From positions 13,172,420 through 13,236,419 of the forward strand of contig OX421509.1 in NCBI GenBank assembly GCA_949126835.1: a stretch of DNA of 64,000 bases, written 5' to 3'. The translations under genes were made by a program, and so were the position numbers. A model generated the notes under the pieces. That model saw nothing but the letters and a program-made list of their open reading frames with translations. It was not told where the DNA came from and ran no database searches. This DNA comes from Anisus vortex (Eukaryota > Mollusca > Gastropoda > Planorbidae). Positions within the stretch are counted from its first letter, which is position 1. Every line of letters begins with the position of its first letter. Shown here one piece after another: positions 49,275 through 62,332 of the stretch.

Positions 49275-49490
49275 AAAAACATATTTTCTTATCCCATTTG
49301 CGAGAAAAAATGCATATAAGTAATTTTTTCTTCCCGTGTGGAATCCGGGCATGGAATGGGTTGCCTGAACAAAACCAAGAAAACCAGTAACGTATCACTT
49401 AAAACACTAATAAAAATGAAAGACTAGACTCAAACCACGGATGAACATAGGACGCAATAAACTTTATAGATAGAGCGTCTGTAACACGTG
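49275..49490 (+). repeat. LINE 3' end fragment (family L1)
   Basis: Reads ARKNAYK, then WNGLPEQ-like text with a frameshift (ATGGGTTGCCTGAACAAAAC), then the 3'UTR and a damaged hairpin (CTTTATAGATAGAGCGTC). It follows an S2 copy by under 100 bases. Confidence 0.7.
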
Positions 49491-50060
49491 GTTAGACCCA
49501 TCCAGGCTAATCAATCTCTTTTTTTTTTTTGGTTGAAATTTTCACTAAAGGTCATTATTATTATTATTATTCACCCCAGGCGGTCAATCTACTAAGTGGG
49601 TCACGTGGTCGTTAAGAAATTAATAACTGACCATCGAGGCCCGGCCCCTCGACCATCAAGTTAATGAAGGTGAGGTGAGGCGAGGGGGGGGGCTTTATAG
49701 AACGTTGGAAATATTATTATTTTCTTTTTATTATTATAGTGGGCAGCGATGGTTAGAGTTTGGATTAAGGAACAGATAATTGGCGGACACTGGTGGACAC
49801 CGGCCATTAATCCAGATTTCAAATGATGCTAACGAAAGCGCGCGTGGACATTCCGGTATTTAGATAAATATCTATAGAAATGAGCTTTAAAATTTTGTAA
49901 AAGGGGGAACTTAGTTAAAGGGAGATTAATCTAAACTGCTTCAAAAGATAACTCCGAGGAAAACACATTAATACCGGGACAGAATTATGTCCCTCTTTCA
50001 TTTACTTTCTTTTGGTGTGATCTGTCTGAAAGCGGCTCTTAATGATGTTTTATTGTGAGT

Positions 50061-50063
<3 letters not shown>

Positions 50064-50101
<38 letters not shown>

Positions 50102-50224
50102 AGAGAGTAGTTTTAAGAGATATGACTAACAACCAAGATAATTATTTCCTTTTGTTGACTTGGACAAGGGGGAGGGTAACTAACAACGAGAGAGAGAGAG
50201 AGACAGAGAGAGGGAGAGAGAGAC

Positions 50225-50259
<35 letters not shown>

Positions 50260-50262
50260 CTA
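50064..50262 (+). repeat. (GA)n-rich purine tracts
   Basis: Two long (GA)n blocks at 50064-50105 and 50189-50260. They create a spurious reading frame of RERERE type. Confidence 0.95.
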
Positions 50263-50534
50263 TGGAATTATTTCGTTTCCATTAAAGTAAATCTGTTTGT
50301 GTCCTCATTTGAAAAACCCAGACTTCGGATGAATAAAACAAAAAAGGATTTGAGGCTGTGGCTTGGGGAGGGGGGGGGGAGTTGGGAATACATGACATTT
50401 GGAATAGCGTTAATATTAAAATGGCGGAGCGGGATAGTTTTTTTTTTGTGTGCTCCAAGTAAAAGGGCAAAATAAATGTGTAGACTACGTCTGTGTTATT
50501 TTACATATAGAGCGGAGTAGAATGAGGCATGCAA

Positions 50535-50805
50535 TATCTGGGTATGGTTGTGTAAGTGTGGTTTGATTGAGTATGATTGTGTAGTGTGTGTGTGGTTTGA
50601 TTGAGTATGATTGTGTAGTGTGTGTGTGGTTTGAATAAGTATGATTGTGTAGTGTGTGTGTGGTTTGATTGAGTATGATTGTGTAGTGTGTGGGTTTATT
50701 GAGTTATTGTATGCATGCAATTTGATTGAGTCTGATTGTGTTGTGTGTGTGGTTTGTTTAAGGGATTGTATGAGTGTGGTTTGATTGAGTGATTGTATAG
50801 GCTAC
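50535..50805 (+). repeat. 34-bp GT-rich minisatellite
   Basis: Units of GTATGATTGTGTAGTGTGTG plus TGTGGTTTGATTGA, about seven imperfect copies. Confidence 0.9.
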
Positions 50806-53146
50806 GTGCTGTTTTGTTGGATGGTCGTATTTCTGTTTTATTACTGGAAATACAGAGCATGACAATACCAACACATAAGATAATATATTACATTATGTTC
50901 GCGCTTCAGAACGATCTGTTAAGGACAAAGCAGGGTATAGTTTAACAAAAATAAAAGCATTGCTAACCCATGTATTATATATGTCGGTGAATGATGTAAA
51001 ACCGACTCAAGCGGAAGTGACGTCACGACCTTCTGAACCCACTAGGTCGTGAATGTCATTTCCTTTATGCTTAAAAAAGGGGGCAAAACTGTTATGACAA
51101 GCTCAATAAAAATAATTTATACAAAAAAACTACCATAGAAAATTAAAGCTAGTTAAAAGGTATTGTTAATTAGTATAGGTCGGTGTGGCAATGCATGATC
51201 GCCATATTTGGCGTGGATGAAGATAGTCTGTGTGTGTGTGGGGGGGGGGGGGGGGGGAGGCAGCATTCAATGTTCTCAAGCTGACTTCAGGTACACGTCA
51301 TTGACAGGGTTATGGGGGGGGGGGGGGTCTCAGGCAGTCTCAGCTAGGGGAGGGTCTACTTTTGTATGCCCCTCTATACCTTTGACATTCATTTGGGTAA
51401 TTACGTAACGAACACACTTGGCGAAGCTGATGTCACTACCTTTATAGATTACAGTGACATAAAATACCGTCGGACAGAATTAGTTTCTACGGCAATGGTA
51501 ATAATGACGTCAACACCGACGTCACTGTCCTGATAGCGCATGTCAAGATCACAAATCGCAATGCTTAAGTCACCATTTTAAACACATTCCTGACATCACA
51601 AAAGCGCAACACTATAGAATAAACATCCAACAAACAAACAACCAACAAGAACAAAAATAGAACAAAATAGATCAAAATAGCGTATCCTCGTTTTCAAATT
51701 GCACGTGTACCTACTTTCCATTTTATAACTTCCGGTTTAGCGGGCTCGGGTGTACATCAGCACGACATATATCCACACAGAAGCGCTAAGAAAACAACAA
51801 CACATAGATGAAAGACCGAATCCAAGGCCTGACCATCACATAAACCCCCCATGAATATAACCGAGACCTCCGCCTTCTCTCGCGACAAGAGGGGAACTGA
51901 GATCCAACAGAGCAAAGATTATAAAGGGGGAAACGCAAAGAAGACAAAAAAAAAGAGGGGGGGGGGGGGGGCAGAGAGAAAGCGTTCGTCTGGCCAGAAG
52001 GAGGAACCGTAAATTTTCAAAAGTTTCGGGGGATGAGGGCCTGAAAGGGGGGTGATAGGGAGGTCGGTTTTGGTTCTTAATTCATTGAGCATCCGCCCCC
52101 TCTCTCCCTCTCCACCCCCAGAAACTTCGCCTCATTGGCGCGTGCCGGATCCACACAAAAAAAAGAAGAGGGGGTGGCTTTGGGGGCAGGGGGCGCAAAC
52201 AAAAAAGTGAGTAACGTCAAGAACAATGGTTGTCGCCCCTAGGGGAAAGTCGGATGGTAAAAAAAATCACACCCATCCAGTGAGCTACCCTTCCCCACCC
52301 CTCGGTCCTTTGTGTGTGTGTGTGTGTGAGTTTTTGGAGTTTGATTCCGAATAGAATAGAACTAAGTGTCGATACGGTTCCGTTTAGGAGGCGGCCGGGA
52401 GGAGGATGGGGGAGTAAGGGGCGCGGGTGTTACCCCCTCAAAGAGACAATTGGCTTTGTGTGTGTGTGTGTGTTTCCGATTCCCTCATCCCTCTACCCCA
52501 CATTTTGATTCCACCCTCACCATCACCCCCTCCCCCCCTTTTACCCCTCCCTCAATCCGAGAACAGACAATAGAGCAACAACAACAGAAAAAAATAGAAG
52601 GGGAACAACTCACCCCCCGTTCCATTCCCTTCCCTCCTTTCATTCAGTGATTCAGTTCTCGTTCATATTTAAATGCCAAAGAATAAAAATGCGTGTGTGT
52701 TTGGTGGATGTGTGTGTGTGTGAGTGTGTATGTGCATGTGTGAGTGTTTGTGTGTGCGAGTGTATTTGCGGGTGTGTGTGTGTAAGGGGGACACAACTAA
52801 AAGAGAATAATTCGTGAATTGATCGGTATAATTCTCTGCCCTTCTGTCATTGTTTTTTGTTTTTTTTCGTTTTGTGTCCAGTATTATTATTAATGTGCGC
52901 ATTGTTTTGTCCGACAATCTGTCTAGTTATTTCTGTGCACACCTAAATCTGATCCTGCGCGTGCCTTTTATAACCAAGTTTATCTTGCCATATGTCATCC
53001 ATTTTTTAGTACATGGAATAATATTTTGATATTTGAAAAAAAAATTATTTGACTGTTTATATACAGTTCTTCTTCTTCTTCATTGTACTGTGGAGTAGAC
53101 CAGAGGAAAAAGTACACGTTACATTTCTTGTAACTTAGCATGCAGT
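50806..53146. other. non-coding low-complexity tract
   Basis: No exon recognised. It holds long G runs (51241-51258, 51315-51327, 51957-51971), (TG)n at 52309-52328, 52455-52471 and 52690-52785, and C-rich stretches. Reading frames here are made of simple repeats. Confidence 0.6.
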
Positions 53147-53906
53147 GCGGGGACGACAACCTATGGCGCGCGTGCCAGACTTGGCATGCACAGCAATTTT
53201 CAATAGAGCGTTCTCGGTGGGCGTGGCTTAGGTTTTTAGTGACGTATTTGTGTAAATATAAGAACCCACTTGAGGTACAAATGTAACGTGGTGAAAGTGA
53301 AGTTGTTCTTTATCATGCAAAATTCACATCTGAATATTGGCTATCCTACTCAAAAATAAGGAGGTAAATAGTAGTACTGTAGATTAATTGATTAATGTGA
53401 TTAGGCTAGGGCCGGCTAGACCTATTTACACTTTCAATTTCACTTTATAGGCCTACACTTTTAGTGTTTCGTAGGCTAGGCTACGATGTCAAGTGATAGT
53501 GTTGGTGAATAGGCTATCTAGTCAAGTCACTATTAGGCTCACATCGTCTATGATCTATGTCTATGATAATAATAAAATAGCCTATTTTATTTCACATACA
53601 TAATACAGCTTAAATCTTAATAAGACTTAAAACACAACACATCATTTAAAAAAAGCTTGAGCCTATATGAAACTTTATTAATACAGCGGCCATTATTACT
53701 TGTACACCATTACAGAAAGTAAACACAAATCACGTGCTTTTTGTCACGTGATTGCAAACGCCCTATAGCACGCGGAATGCCTCCAAAACGGCAATTCACG
53801 TCTCTTATACAAGTGCTAGAGCCGGGCGACTTTTAAGCTGTTGGCACGCTGAATGAATTAGAAATCCTACTTTGGCACCGTATAATCAAAAGGTTGCCGA
53901 CCCCTG
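53147..53906. mobile_element. hAT element H1-type MITE hosting element T1
   Basis: The left end GGGGACGACAACCTATGGC with GCGCGTGCCAGACTTGGC and the right end GGCACCGTATAATCAAAAGG, TTGCCGACCCCTG belong to H1. The first base(s) of the left end are mutated and the target duplication is not clear. Element T1 (53204-53765) is inserted within. Confidence 0.75.
53204..53765. mobile_element. non-autonomous DNA element T1, copy 2
   Basis: Near-identical to 3732-4304. Ends TAGAGCGTT and AACGCCCTA. Its borders are confirmed here because H1 sequence resumes on each side. Confidence 0.85.
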
Positions 53907-54217
53907 GTCTATTGAACTTCTTAGAAGGCTTTTTATTTTTGGCTACGATGAAAACAAAGACAAAATTCTGAATGTATCTAGAGTGGACTTTTATGCGGTT
54001 CATATCCTCTGAAAGGATTGTGACATCTTTAAAACTCGTGGAAAAATCTAATGAAAACATAGGAAACAGTTGACTGATATAGATCTACACCAATATATTA
54101 TATCTATATATAAAATCAATATTATTTTATATTCTTAGACTAGTTAGCCAAAAGAATTATATCCGTGTTCTTGCATAAAAAATGGCTTTATGCATGTTTT
54201 TCTTTGGCAATGTTAAA

Positions 54218-54270
54218 TGCGCTCTGAGCTTACATTATGTTTGTTGGCTATATAAATATACTAATTATTT
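54218..54270 (+). repeat. short SINE-like 3' tail
   Basis: AAATGCGCTCTGAGCTTACA...GGCTATATAAATA, same as 14405-14475. Confidence 0.5.
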
Positions 54271-54294
54271 TTTTATTATCATATATAATATAAG

Positions 54295-55234
54295 TAGGGG
54301 AGAGGTGGGTAATTCGTACCGCTGGGTAATTCGTACCTATGCCGTTTTACCTAGTTTGACGGGTTGTAATTAACATTTAATCCCGTTAACACATGGCAGC
54401 ACATTAGTTTAGACTGCTATAGAAAAATGGTGGACATGGATAAGAAAAAAAAACGGTAGGCTGACTTTATATTTTTTTACACTACTTGATGTTATTTTTG
54501 ACCAGAGCCTTTAGTCGTACTACGTAGGTCATTTATATTTGTTCAGTGTGCTGACTATCCAGTCTGCTTCATTAATAAATACATTTAGGTCTGTTATCTA
54601 TTGCCGATAAAAACATAGAAGCAATAAACAATATTACGTCTGAGTCGGCTAAATCGTACCTCGCTATGGAGGGTAATACGTACCGGTACTAATTACGTTA
54701 CAATTAGTGCAGAAGTACCGAGACTGCACCAGAAAAAGACCAAAGGTCTGGAGGCAAAAAAAAAAAAGTTTTGCAATGGTACCGGGTACTGGTATGGTGA
54801 GAACATCTAGTACTACATAATATAATGTTTTATCTGTAGAGCATAGGTACATACTGCATGCTCTGAATAAGCCTTCCAAAGTGGGTCACTGAATAATTAT
54901 ACTTGTGAATTAATTATTAAATACAAATGAGATATATATATATATAGACCTCAACTTAAATAATATGTCAACCTTACAAACAATATTTTTTCTTCATTTC
55001 TCTTGGTACTTATTACCCTCCCGAGTGGTACGAATTGAACGCTGGTGAGGGCAATTCGTACCACCTAGTCTTTTTTAAAATTTTATTAATTGTGCTCTTT
55101 GTTTTCATAATAAAACGTTCAGATCATGTATGTTCATTCTTTTGTCACCAATAATTGTTTTAACGTAAATATAAACCTATTTCTATTATAGTTTTTTTTC
55201 CCTTAGGGGGTACGAATTACCCACCTCTCCCCTA
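54295..55234. mobile_element. DNA element T3, 940 bp, perfect 26-bp inverted ends
   Basis: Both ends read TAGGGGAGAGGTGGGTAATT then CGTACC inward. TA at both edges may be the target duplication. The motif AATTCGTACC or close variants recurs at least five more times inside in both orientations, as subterminal transposase sites do. No ORF of transposase size. Confidence 0.88.
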
Positions 55235-56014
55235 TGTATAAGATCCTACCGTCTCCCTAAGATATTATATGCAGAACGTTATTTATGAACAACCCATTAC
55301 ACATACATTCAAGTAAACTTACCTATAGAGACAGAGAGAGGATGAGAACATATTAAGTTACTGGACTTAAAAAATTGACCAATGCCCACTTCGTAAACAA
55401 TGATTTAGGTCACTCACAGTTTATCATTGACCAATCAAATAGCGTGTAAGAAAGAGACATGACACTTAGTGAGTCAATTTCCGTTTTCGTTTCATCAGAT
55501 TTTTTTTTTGCCCGAGAGAGATTCTTGTCTTCATTTCCTGCTCGCTTCAAATCCAAGACTGAGCCTGGAGTCGAGGGTTGGTGGGAAGAAAGAGATTCGG
55601 ACACGAATGGTGAAAATAGCACGAAAAAAAAACTTCAAGCATTACTCTTGTGTGGGACTTACTCGGAGAAAGAAAAAAATATAATTATAGATTCTTCGGT
55701 TGTAATGAATCGTGAGGACCGATGAAGCGGAAGTGAGGCTTCGAGGAAATCTGAAAGTCGTCTTGTTAAGGAGAGGCTCGGGGAAATGTTCAGAGGGTTC
55801 AAACGGGGTTCGCTGATTGGTCGAAATGATAAAAATGGCTATGCTTACAGACACACACACTAAGACTAGAACGCTTAGGGTGATCATCTATATTAAATAT
55901 TATGTACATATGTATTATTAAATGATTGTAAAGAATCGCAACTAAAAGGCTGGAAGGGCCGTTTTGTGGCCCGCGGGCCGTCTAAAGCACACTCCTGTAG
56001 AAAATGCATATAGT
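55235..56014. other. non-coding stretch, no gene recognised
   Basis: Short overlapping frames at 55459-55725 (+) and 55642-55887 (-). The minus frame starts with a hydrophobic MITLSVLVLVCVSVSIAIF and has a GTAAGC donor, but its phase (0) does not fit the Sushi exon. No supported exon. Confidence 0.4.
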
Positions 56015-56535
56015 AGTGTTTCGGTTAGAGAGTATTCCATTTGGTGGCACTCAAGCTAACGAGTATACTGTCTAGTATACATATACGTTTTGGTTAGAGG
56101 GTATTCTATGCAGTACACATAATTCAGTGATGTTTTGGTTAGAGAGTAATCTATCCAGTTTACATATTTAAGTAAAGTTTTGGTTAGATAGATTACTATC
56201 TAATTTACATAGTTTAGAATCGTTTTGGTTAGAGAGTATTCTATCCAGTTTATATATTTTAGAAACGCTCTGGTTAGAGAGTATGCAATCCAATTTACAT
56301 ATTTTAGAAAAGTTTTGGATAGAGAGTATTCTATCCAAATTACACATTTTAGTTATGTTTTGGTTAGAGAGTATTCCATTCAATTTACATATTTTAGAAA
56401 CGTTTTACATAAAAAAATTTGCATAGAGAGTATTCCATTCATTTTACATATTTTGGTAATGTTGTGGTTAGAGAGTATGCTATCTAGTTTACATATTTTA
56501 GTAAAGTTTCGGTTAGAGAGTAATACGAACGCCCT
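56015..56535 (+). repeat. ~48-bp minisatellite, ~11 diverged units
   Basis: Units of GTTTTGGTTAGAGAGTATTC plus TATCCAGTTTACATATTTTA plus GAAAC. The length is near 48, so frames stay open on both strands (minus: RILSNQN repeats). Confidence 0.9.
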
Positions 56536-57639
56536 GGATAGAGATTATGTTCTGAACAACCCATTACTGTCACTGACATGATTTGGACCCTCGACAAACA
56601 AACACACTCATATACACACACAGTCAGGCGCGTGCTGTCGTCTCTCCGTGAACCCAATCAGCGTGGCCCGCCGCTGCTCACCCACACCTGCATCATCTCA
56701 ACAACAACTACACCACCACAACAACTACAACAAATAAAAAAAACGGTCCCATTTATCTTGGGACAGTTGTGCGTGAGAGGGCCGCACGCGCGGGCGAAAC
56801 ATCATTTCGCTTTTATTTCCTGTTTACTCTTTTATCACCCCCCCCCCCTCGTTTTTCCCTCAATCCTCCCCATCACCCCATCCAATTTATTCACCCTCCC
56901 CCCTCTCTTTCATCCAAGTACGTACAAGGCGCCCCTTCAAACACTCCACCTCCGTCGAATGAAATTTCATTGTGAGAATTGAGAAAAAAAAAGGTTCAAC
57001 CGATTAGCGCCCGCTCCCTACTTCTTATCCATCCCCCCCCCCCACCTCCACATCTTTCTCATTCAAACAATTTCCCTACCGCCCCCCCCCCCCCCTTTTC
57101 ACTCCAAAACAAGAGGATGCATCAAAGAGGAGAAGTTGAGTGCGAGCATCTATGCACGGCCATGTATTGTTCGTACGCGAGGAGTTGTCTTTCCTCCCCC
57201 CCCTTCTCCACGAGCCGTAACCCGAGCCGACTTGTCACTTCGAGGCTATTTGCACCACTCGTCATTTCTCGCTGCTATACGGGAAAACAAAAAAAAAAGA
57301 AAATACGAAAGGGAGAGAATTGTTGGCGGTAAATAATAGGAGAGAAAGGGGAGGTTATTCACACAAAAAGCCATGACGGCGAATTATATAGGGAAATATG
57401 ATGATAGGCAGACGGCTGCCAATCATAATTTTTTAAAATTATTCCATACATAATAATATGTTAAGTAAAAAAAACACAGGAAAAACCTAGGCTAATAAAC
57501 TTTCCAGATTTTAAATCAATTGATTACAAATCCATTTTAAAGCAGTTTAAAATAATAGTATTAAAAAAAAACATTGTAATCATTCGTTTCTCCGCCAATT
57601 TGACGGGCATAACCACTAGTAGTATAAGAACTACTTCAA
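56536..57639. other. GC/C-rich non-coding tract
   Basis: C runs at 56838-56850, 57032-57044 and 57079-57094. CpG-containing pieces near 56770 and 57180. Proline-rich frames on the plus strand come from the C runs. No supported exon. Confidence 0.5.
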
Positions 57640-57935
57640 ACTTCTCCCTAGGTCGCTACTAGACTCCGACAGAAACCAATTTTTCGAAAACGAAACCCTA
57701 CCGAAGATTGACTTTCGGCAATAACCGAAAGTTTCACTACACAATGGGCCTATATATTGAGTTAAAACATTCGGCTGACTACAGAAAGTCAATGTCAGTT
57801 TCGACAGAAACCGAAAGAAAACAGAAATATAACTTTTTGCCTTCGACCGAAACCGAAACTGCTCCGAAAAATTGTCCATTTGCCTTCTTTCGTTGCTGAA
57901 ACCGAAACCGAATTTCGGTAAGCCTCTAGTCACTA
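57640..57935. repeat. GAAACCGAAA-rich putative MITE
   Basis: The word GAAACCGAAA or TTTCGG recurs about eight times in both orientations; the right end reads ACCGAAACCGAATTTCGGTA. The pattern suggests a decayed inverted-repeat element, but ends and target duplication could not be set. Confidence 0.45.
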
Positions 57936-58829
57936 CAGCTATTTCTTGTAACACATTAATTTTGTCTGTTAATTTCTTTTAAAATAAAAAAAATAAAATT
58001 AATAAATAGTGAACAGGAAAGTAATCATCAAATCGGATAAAATCATAAGACTTAGCGGTCTTTAAATCTAGATTCATTGACGGACGGTTATACACAAAAA
58101 AGACACAGAAATGGGTGGGAAAAACCCTAGAAGATGTACACTCGGTGGATAATACTGGATAATAGTACCGGCTTATGAATATGGATGACAACAACAAAAA
58201 AGGGTGAATGAGAGAAAAGAAGGGAGCTGTGAATAGAGGTCTATACTTTCACCCCACTCCGTCCCGTTTTCGCGCCCTGTGATAATAGTTTGTCATTATT
58301 ATTGTAATCTGTAGTTTCACTTTCCACAGTTTTGTTCGCGATACAGAGAACAGAAGTGAAAAGAGAGAAAGACGCGGGAAAAAGGGGTGGGGGGGGGGAA
58401 GTCGCATGACCTTTCACCTGCTGTCTGCTGCATTGTTAGCCACTGCTTGACAGAAGATGAAATTTGCCGCTCCTGAACCCCATTCTCCAAAAAAAAAAAA
58501 AAAAGACAAATGAAAGACTAATACATTTGGCGCTTGTTTACAATGCTGACTGATTGTTTAAATTTATTTTTGCCGCTCTGCTATTGGAGGGTTCTTTGCT
58601 GATGCGATTGGTCAGCTGACTCCATTGCACGAGACAATAAAACGCATCCAATTGGTTAAGGTGCTATATTTACAAATATGTCATATTTCCACAAGTATTG
58701 TTTTGATTTTTTTTCTTCTTTTCCACGTGTTGACCCCTCATGGAACCAATTTAGCGGATATGTCATGGCATTGGCATTTTGTTTTATATAATACAAATAT
58801 CTGCATTTTATTAATACATAAATTCATTT

Positions 58830-59620
58830 TTTAATGCAATCGTATGAGCGTAAAAGTCATTCAAGACAGTATTGTTGATTGCACACAAAAAAACAACAAC
58901 GTATAAGCTCTAACAAGAAAACCATATAAACGAAGTTTTTATTATACTCCCTTTATTTGCAAACTAAGCTTACCATCATGTAATTAAATAATTGATTGAC
59001 TACTGCAAATGAAACGTACAGAAAAAATATCTGTGTCGCAAATCTCAAAAATATCTCCTTACTCCGTATGAATTGTTCTAAAAATAATCGTAGCGCATAA
59101 TTTTTTTTTCTAGCTTTGCACCGAAAAACTATAAAAAGTTGCACAGGCATTTTTAACGCGAAATTAAAATATTTCTTTTACTTTCCTTTTAAGAAATGAA
59201 TATTGTCATAAGTGTAGTATTATTAAGTTGTTTTTACTGAAAATTTGATAGAATGTATTGTTAGGCGCCACAAATCTGATGTTTAAATTTCAGCTCGATC
59301 GGACCACGGGAAGTGTTCGAAAAATTGAAGCAAAGTTTTGCTCCCAGACAGACAGAAAGACAGACAGAAATTGCAACTTAAAATAAAGGAAGTAAAAAGA
59401 GAGCAAGCGGTCCATCTTATTATAGTCTTTGGTTCGCCTAAAATTTTTCCGCCGTATAGGCCAGTATACAACTTTCGATTTAATTTAAATTTTTCATTGA
59501 GAAAATGAAAATTAAATAAAAAGGAAGTGTGCAGTGCATAGGGGAAACGGGAATTACGAAAAGAATTCAAATAGCACAAATATTAAAGCAAGCGGTCCAT
59601 CTTATTGTTGTCTTTGGTTT
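58830..59620. repeat. dispersed repeat R, compound copy
   Basis: Contains CAAGCGGTCCATCTTATTAT twice (59404, 59590), GATCGGACCACGGGAAGTGT, and (CAGA)n at 59345-59370. Parts match 44800-45065 inverted. Short simple-repeat core beside a conserved block resembles mollusc 'pearl'-like Helitron derivatives, but this is only a suggestion. Confidence 0.45.
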
Positions 59621-60014
59621 AATACATGTTTTCAATTGTTTTTCTCTTTATATGCGTAGCACGATTAAAAAAAAAACAAAAAAAAAAAAACATCAAGAAG
59701 ACTAAAATTTATCTGCACAGGGGTGGCGAGGGGAGGGTTCGGGTACCAATGTCCAACTATTGTCCTATGTCCAACTATTGGTACGACAAGCTCCACACTG
59801 CCACCTGACCACAAAAGAGGAAGCAGGTGCAGCAAAACAAAACAAAAACACACACACAATCAAACACACTCACACATATGGCACGGGCACAAAAGAAGGA
59901 AATGAAATGGATGCTTTTCCGCCCAAATGTTCTGTCTCAAACAATAAGATGGCATCAGGCACCAGTGTAGATAGATTCATTGCATTACTGTAGGTTTATG
60001 ATGGAGGAAGTTGA

Positions 60015-60065
60015 AATAGCAATGATTAAATGTGTGTGTGTGTGTGTATGTGTGTGTGTGCATCT
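60015..60065 (+). repeat. (GT)n microsatellite
   Basis: GT dinucleotide run with one interruption. Confidence 0.95.
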
Positions 60066-60139
60066 GGACAAGAGAAACTTTTAAAAAGAACTTAAAGACC
60101 TTTGTCTTTGGCTAATACATCTGCCACTGCAAATCACAC

Positions 60140-60222
60140 CAAGAGCGCACTGAGTATGCTAATTTAATAGCATGGATAGAAGTGCTATAAGTATAAGAAA
60201 TGCTATTCTTATCTTATCTTAT
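60140..60222 (+). repeat. SINE S1 tail B fragment with (CTTAT)n end
   Basis: AAGAGCGCACTGAGTATGCT...TAGCATGGATAGAAGTGCTA, then a CTTATCTTATCTTATC run. Confidence 0.6.
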
Positions 60223-60261
60223 CTTTGCATGTTTGTGTATCTGTGGGACTCTTAAAGTTAA

Positions 60262-60428
60262 TGGTAATTTATAGTTAATGGTAATTTATATAGCGCTTCT
60301 ATCCATGCTATTTTAGCATGCTCAGTGCGCTCTAGAAGACTATTAATCTGTGAGAGGTTTCACTGCTGCCGGTTAAGCGCATGTGATAACAACTCAATAT
60401 TAACGTCATCTAGTCCCAAAACTCCTGC
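60262..60428 (-). repeat. SINE S1 tail B fragment
   Basis: TTATATAGCGCTTCTATCCA, then the hairpin CATGCTATTTTAGCATG, through to CCCAAAACTCCTGC. The tRNA-like head is absent. It lies head-free, 40 bases from the opposite-strand copy at 60140. Confidence 0.65.
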
Positions 60429-61009
60429 CTTTTTTATATGTGATAAGTGATGTGTGTGTTTTGTAAGAAATCTTGATTATGCTTATGATGATCATTGTAA
60501 TGCAAATCTTGTATATATGTGATCCGTGCTTAAATCTGGCTATTGTGTATGCCTGCAGTGTATGTGTGTAAAAGTGGTGTGCACGTGTTGCGATCATTAG
60601 CACTATCTCTCTGTGCTTTCTATCATTAGCACTGTCTCTGTGAGTTCTAATTTGAGACAATGCAAGAGCTAGGCAGGCATCCCACAGAGCCGCAGAAGGT
60701 CATCAAGTTTTTATAATAGAATGTCACAGAAAGCTATTTCTACTATGCGGATTTCTGACATGTGCTGCCAGAAGATATCCAGTTTCAGCCAATGAGCACA
60801 ACAACAAATTAACATCAAGTCATGTATGGAGAAAGTTATATTGAGAATGTTATTTTGAAAATGTTATTTTGAGAACGTTACATGGAGATTGAAGAATATA
60901 GAATTTTTTTTTTTTTTTGTTTCGCTGGGCTCACCTAGAGCATATTGTGTAAGCATGATAGCACTTACAACATGTCTCTTTCTAGCATTTGGTACAACCT
61001 GACCGTATC

Positions 61010-61500
61010 AATCAATTTGTCATTCGGTCATTTAACAAAACAATAAATCAATCAATCAACCTGTCATTCGGTCAATAATCAAACAATCAATCAAAAACCT
61101 TTCAACGAATCATTGAATTGGCCATCCAATAAACCAATCAACTAACGAATTTATGAATGAACCGATCAATCGATTCACGATCAATCAGACAGTCAATGAA
61201 ACAACCCCTCATTCAAATTAATCAATCAACTAATTTAACCAATCAATAGTTTATTAATCAACCAATCGAAAATGAAATAAAAAATAGTTTTAACCAGCAA
61301 ACTAATCAATCATCCAATAAATCAACATACTAACTAACCATTCACCCAACAATTCAATCAATCAATCATTCAACCAACAAATCAATCAATCAATCAATCA
61401 ATCACTCAACAAAACAATCAACAATTCAACTAAGTAATCAACTAATCAGTCAACCAATCAACCATTCAATCATTCAACCATCAACCACCATACATCATAC
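61010..61500 (+). repeat. degenerate (ATCA)n tract
   Basis: Nearly 500 bases of AATCAATCAACC-type words, an old expanded tetranucleotide with many substitutions. Confidence 0.9.
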
Positions 61501-62332
61501 ATCTATATGTATATATTCTCAGAGTGCTTTGATAACTATCACAAACCTAACTTTCGACAAAAATTGAACCAAGTAAAAAATGTTACCACTAAAATAAACA
61601 AAATCCTAACATCACCGACAAGAACATTAAAACTAGACTAACTTGAGAAGAAGAAAAAAAATGTTGTTGATAAAGACTTCAATCTTTTCTTTCTATTTTG
61701 TGTGTGTGTGTGTCCTGACATGCCCTCCAGAGGTCACCTCTGTCAGCTTCACCCCCGGGTACTTTGAAGGTGAAAGATCAAGGAAGCCGGTTTTAAGAAC
61801 GAGGTTAATGTTTTAGAGAGAGACGCCCGTCTTCTTTAGACTGAAGTGGTTGGCAAAAAAAAAAATTAAATGGGGTGTATGTGTGGAGGGGTGTAAGGGG
61901 AGGGGGTTGGGGCGGTGTTGGGTGCAACGCCTAAAATAAAGAAGAAAAAACACAAAGTTTCCAATGTCTGTGTTTACTGAACCGTGACCAGGTAATCACA
62001 TGGGTGATATATTATCTGTTCCAATTAGATTTTCTGGTTTTTTTTTTAAATGTTGGTCGTACTTTAATACATTTTAAAGAACCTAACGCCTTTTGAAAGT
62101 GAAAGTAGGTATTAGCGACCACGTTTTTGTCTCAATGTTTCATCGTTTGAAATTGAGAATTGTTTCCAGGCCATTAAATATCCAGGGAAAGTTAAGGCTA
62201 TATGGGTGTGGGTGGGTGTGTGTGTGGGGGGGGGGGGTGAAAGGGTTACATTGTGTTTTTTTTGTTTTGAAGAGTTGCTACGACAGCTTTCTGGTAGGAC
62301 GAATAATATTCACATGTTGTAAACTCTTTACC

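Noticed and set aside
50059..50475. 138-residue frame rich in RERE
   Set aside because: Made of (GA)n blocks; simple-repeat artefact.
55642..55887. Signal-peptide-like MITLSVLVLVCVSVSI on the minus strand as Sushi exon 1
   Set aside because: Its GTAAGC donor gives phase 0, while the Sushi exon needs an upstream exon ending with one base of a codon.
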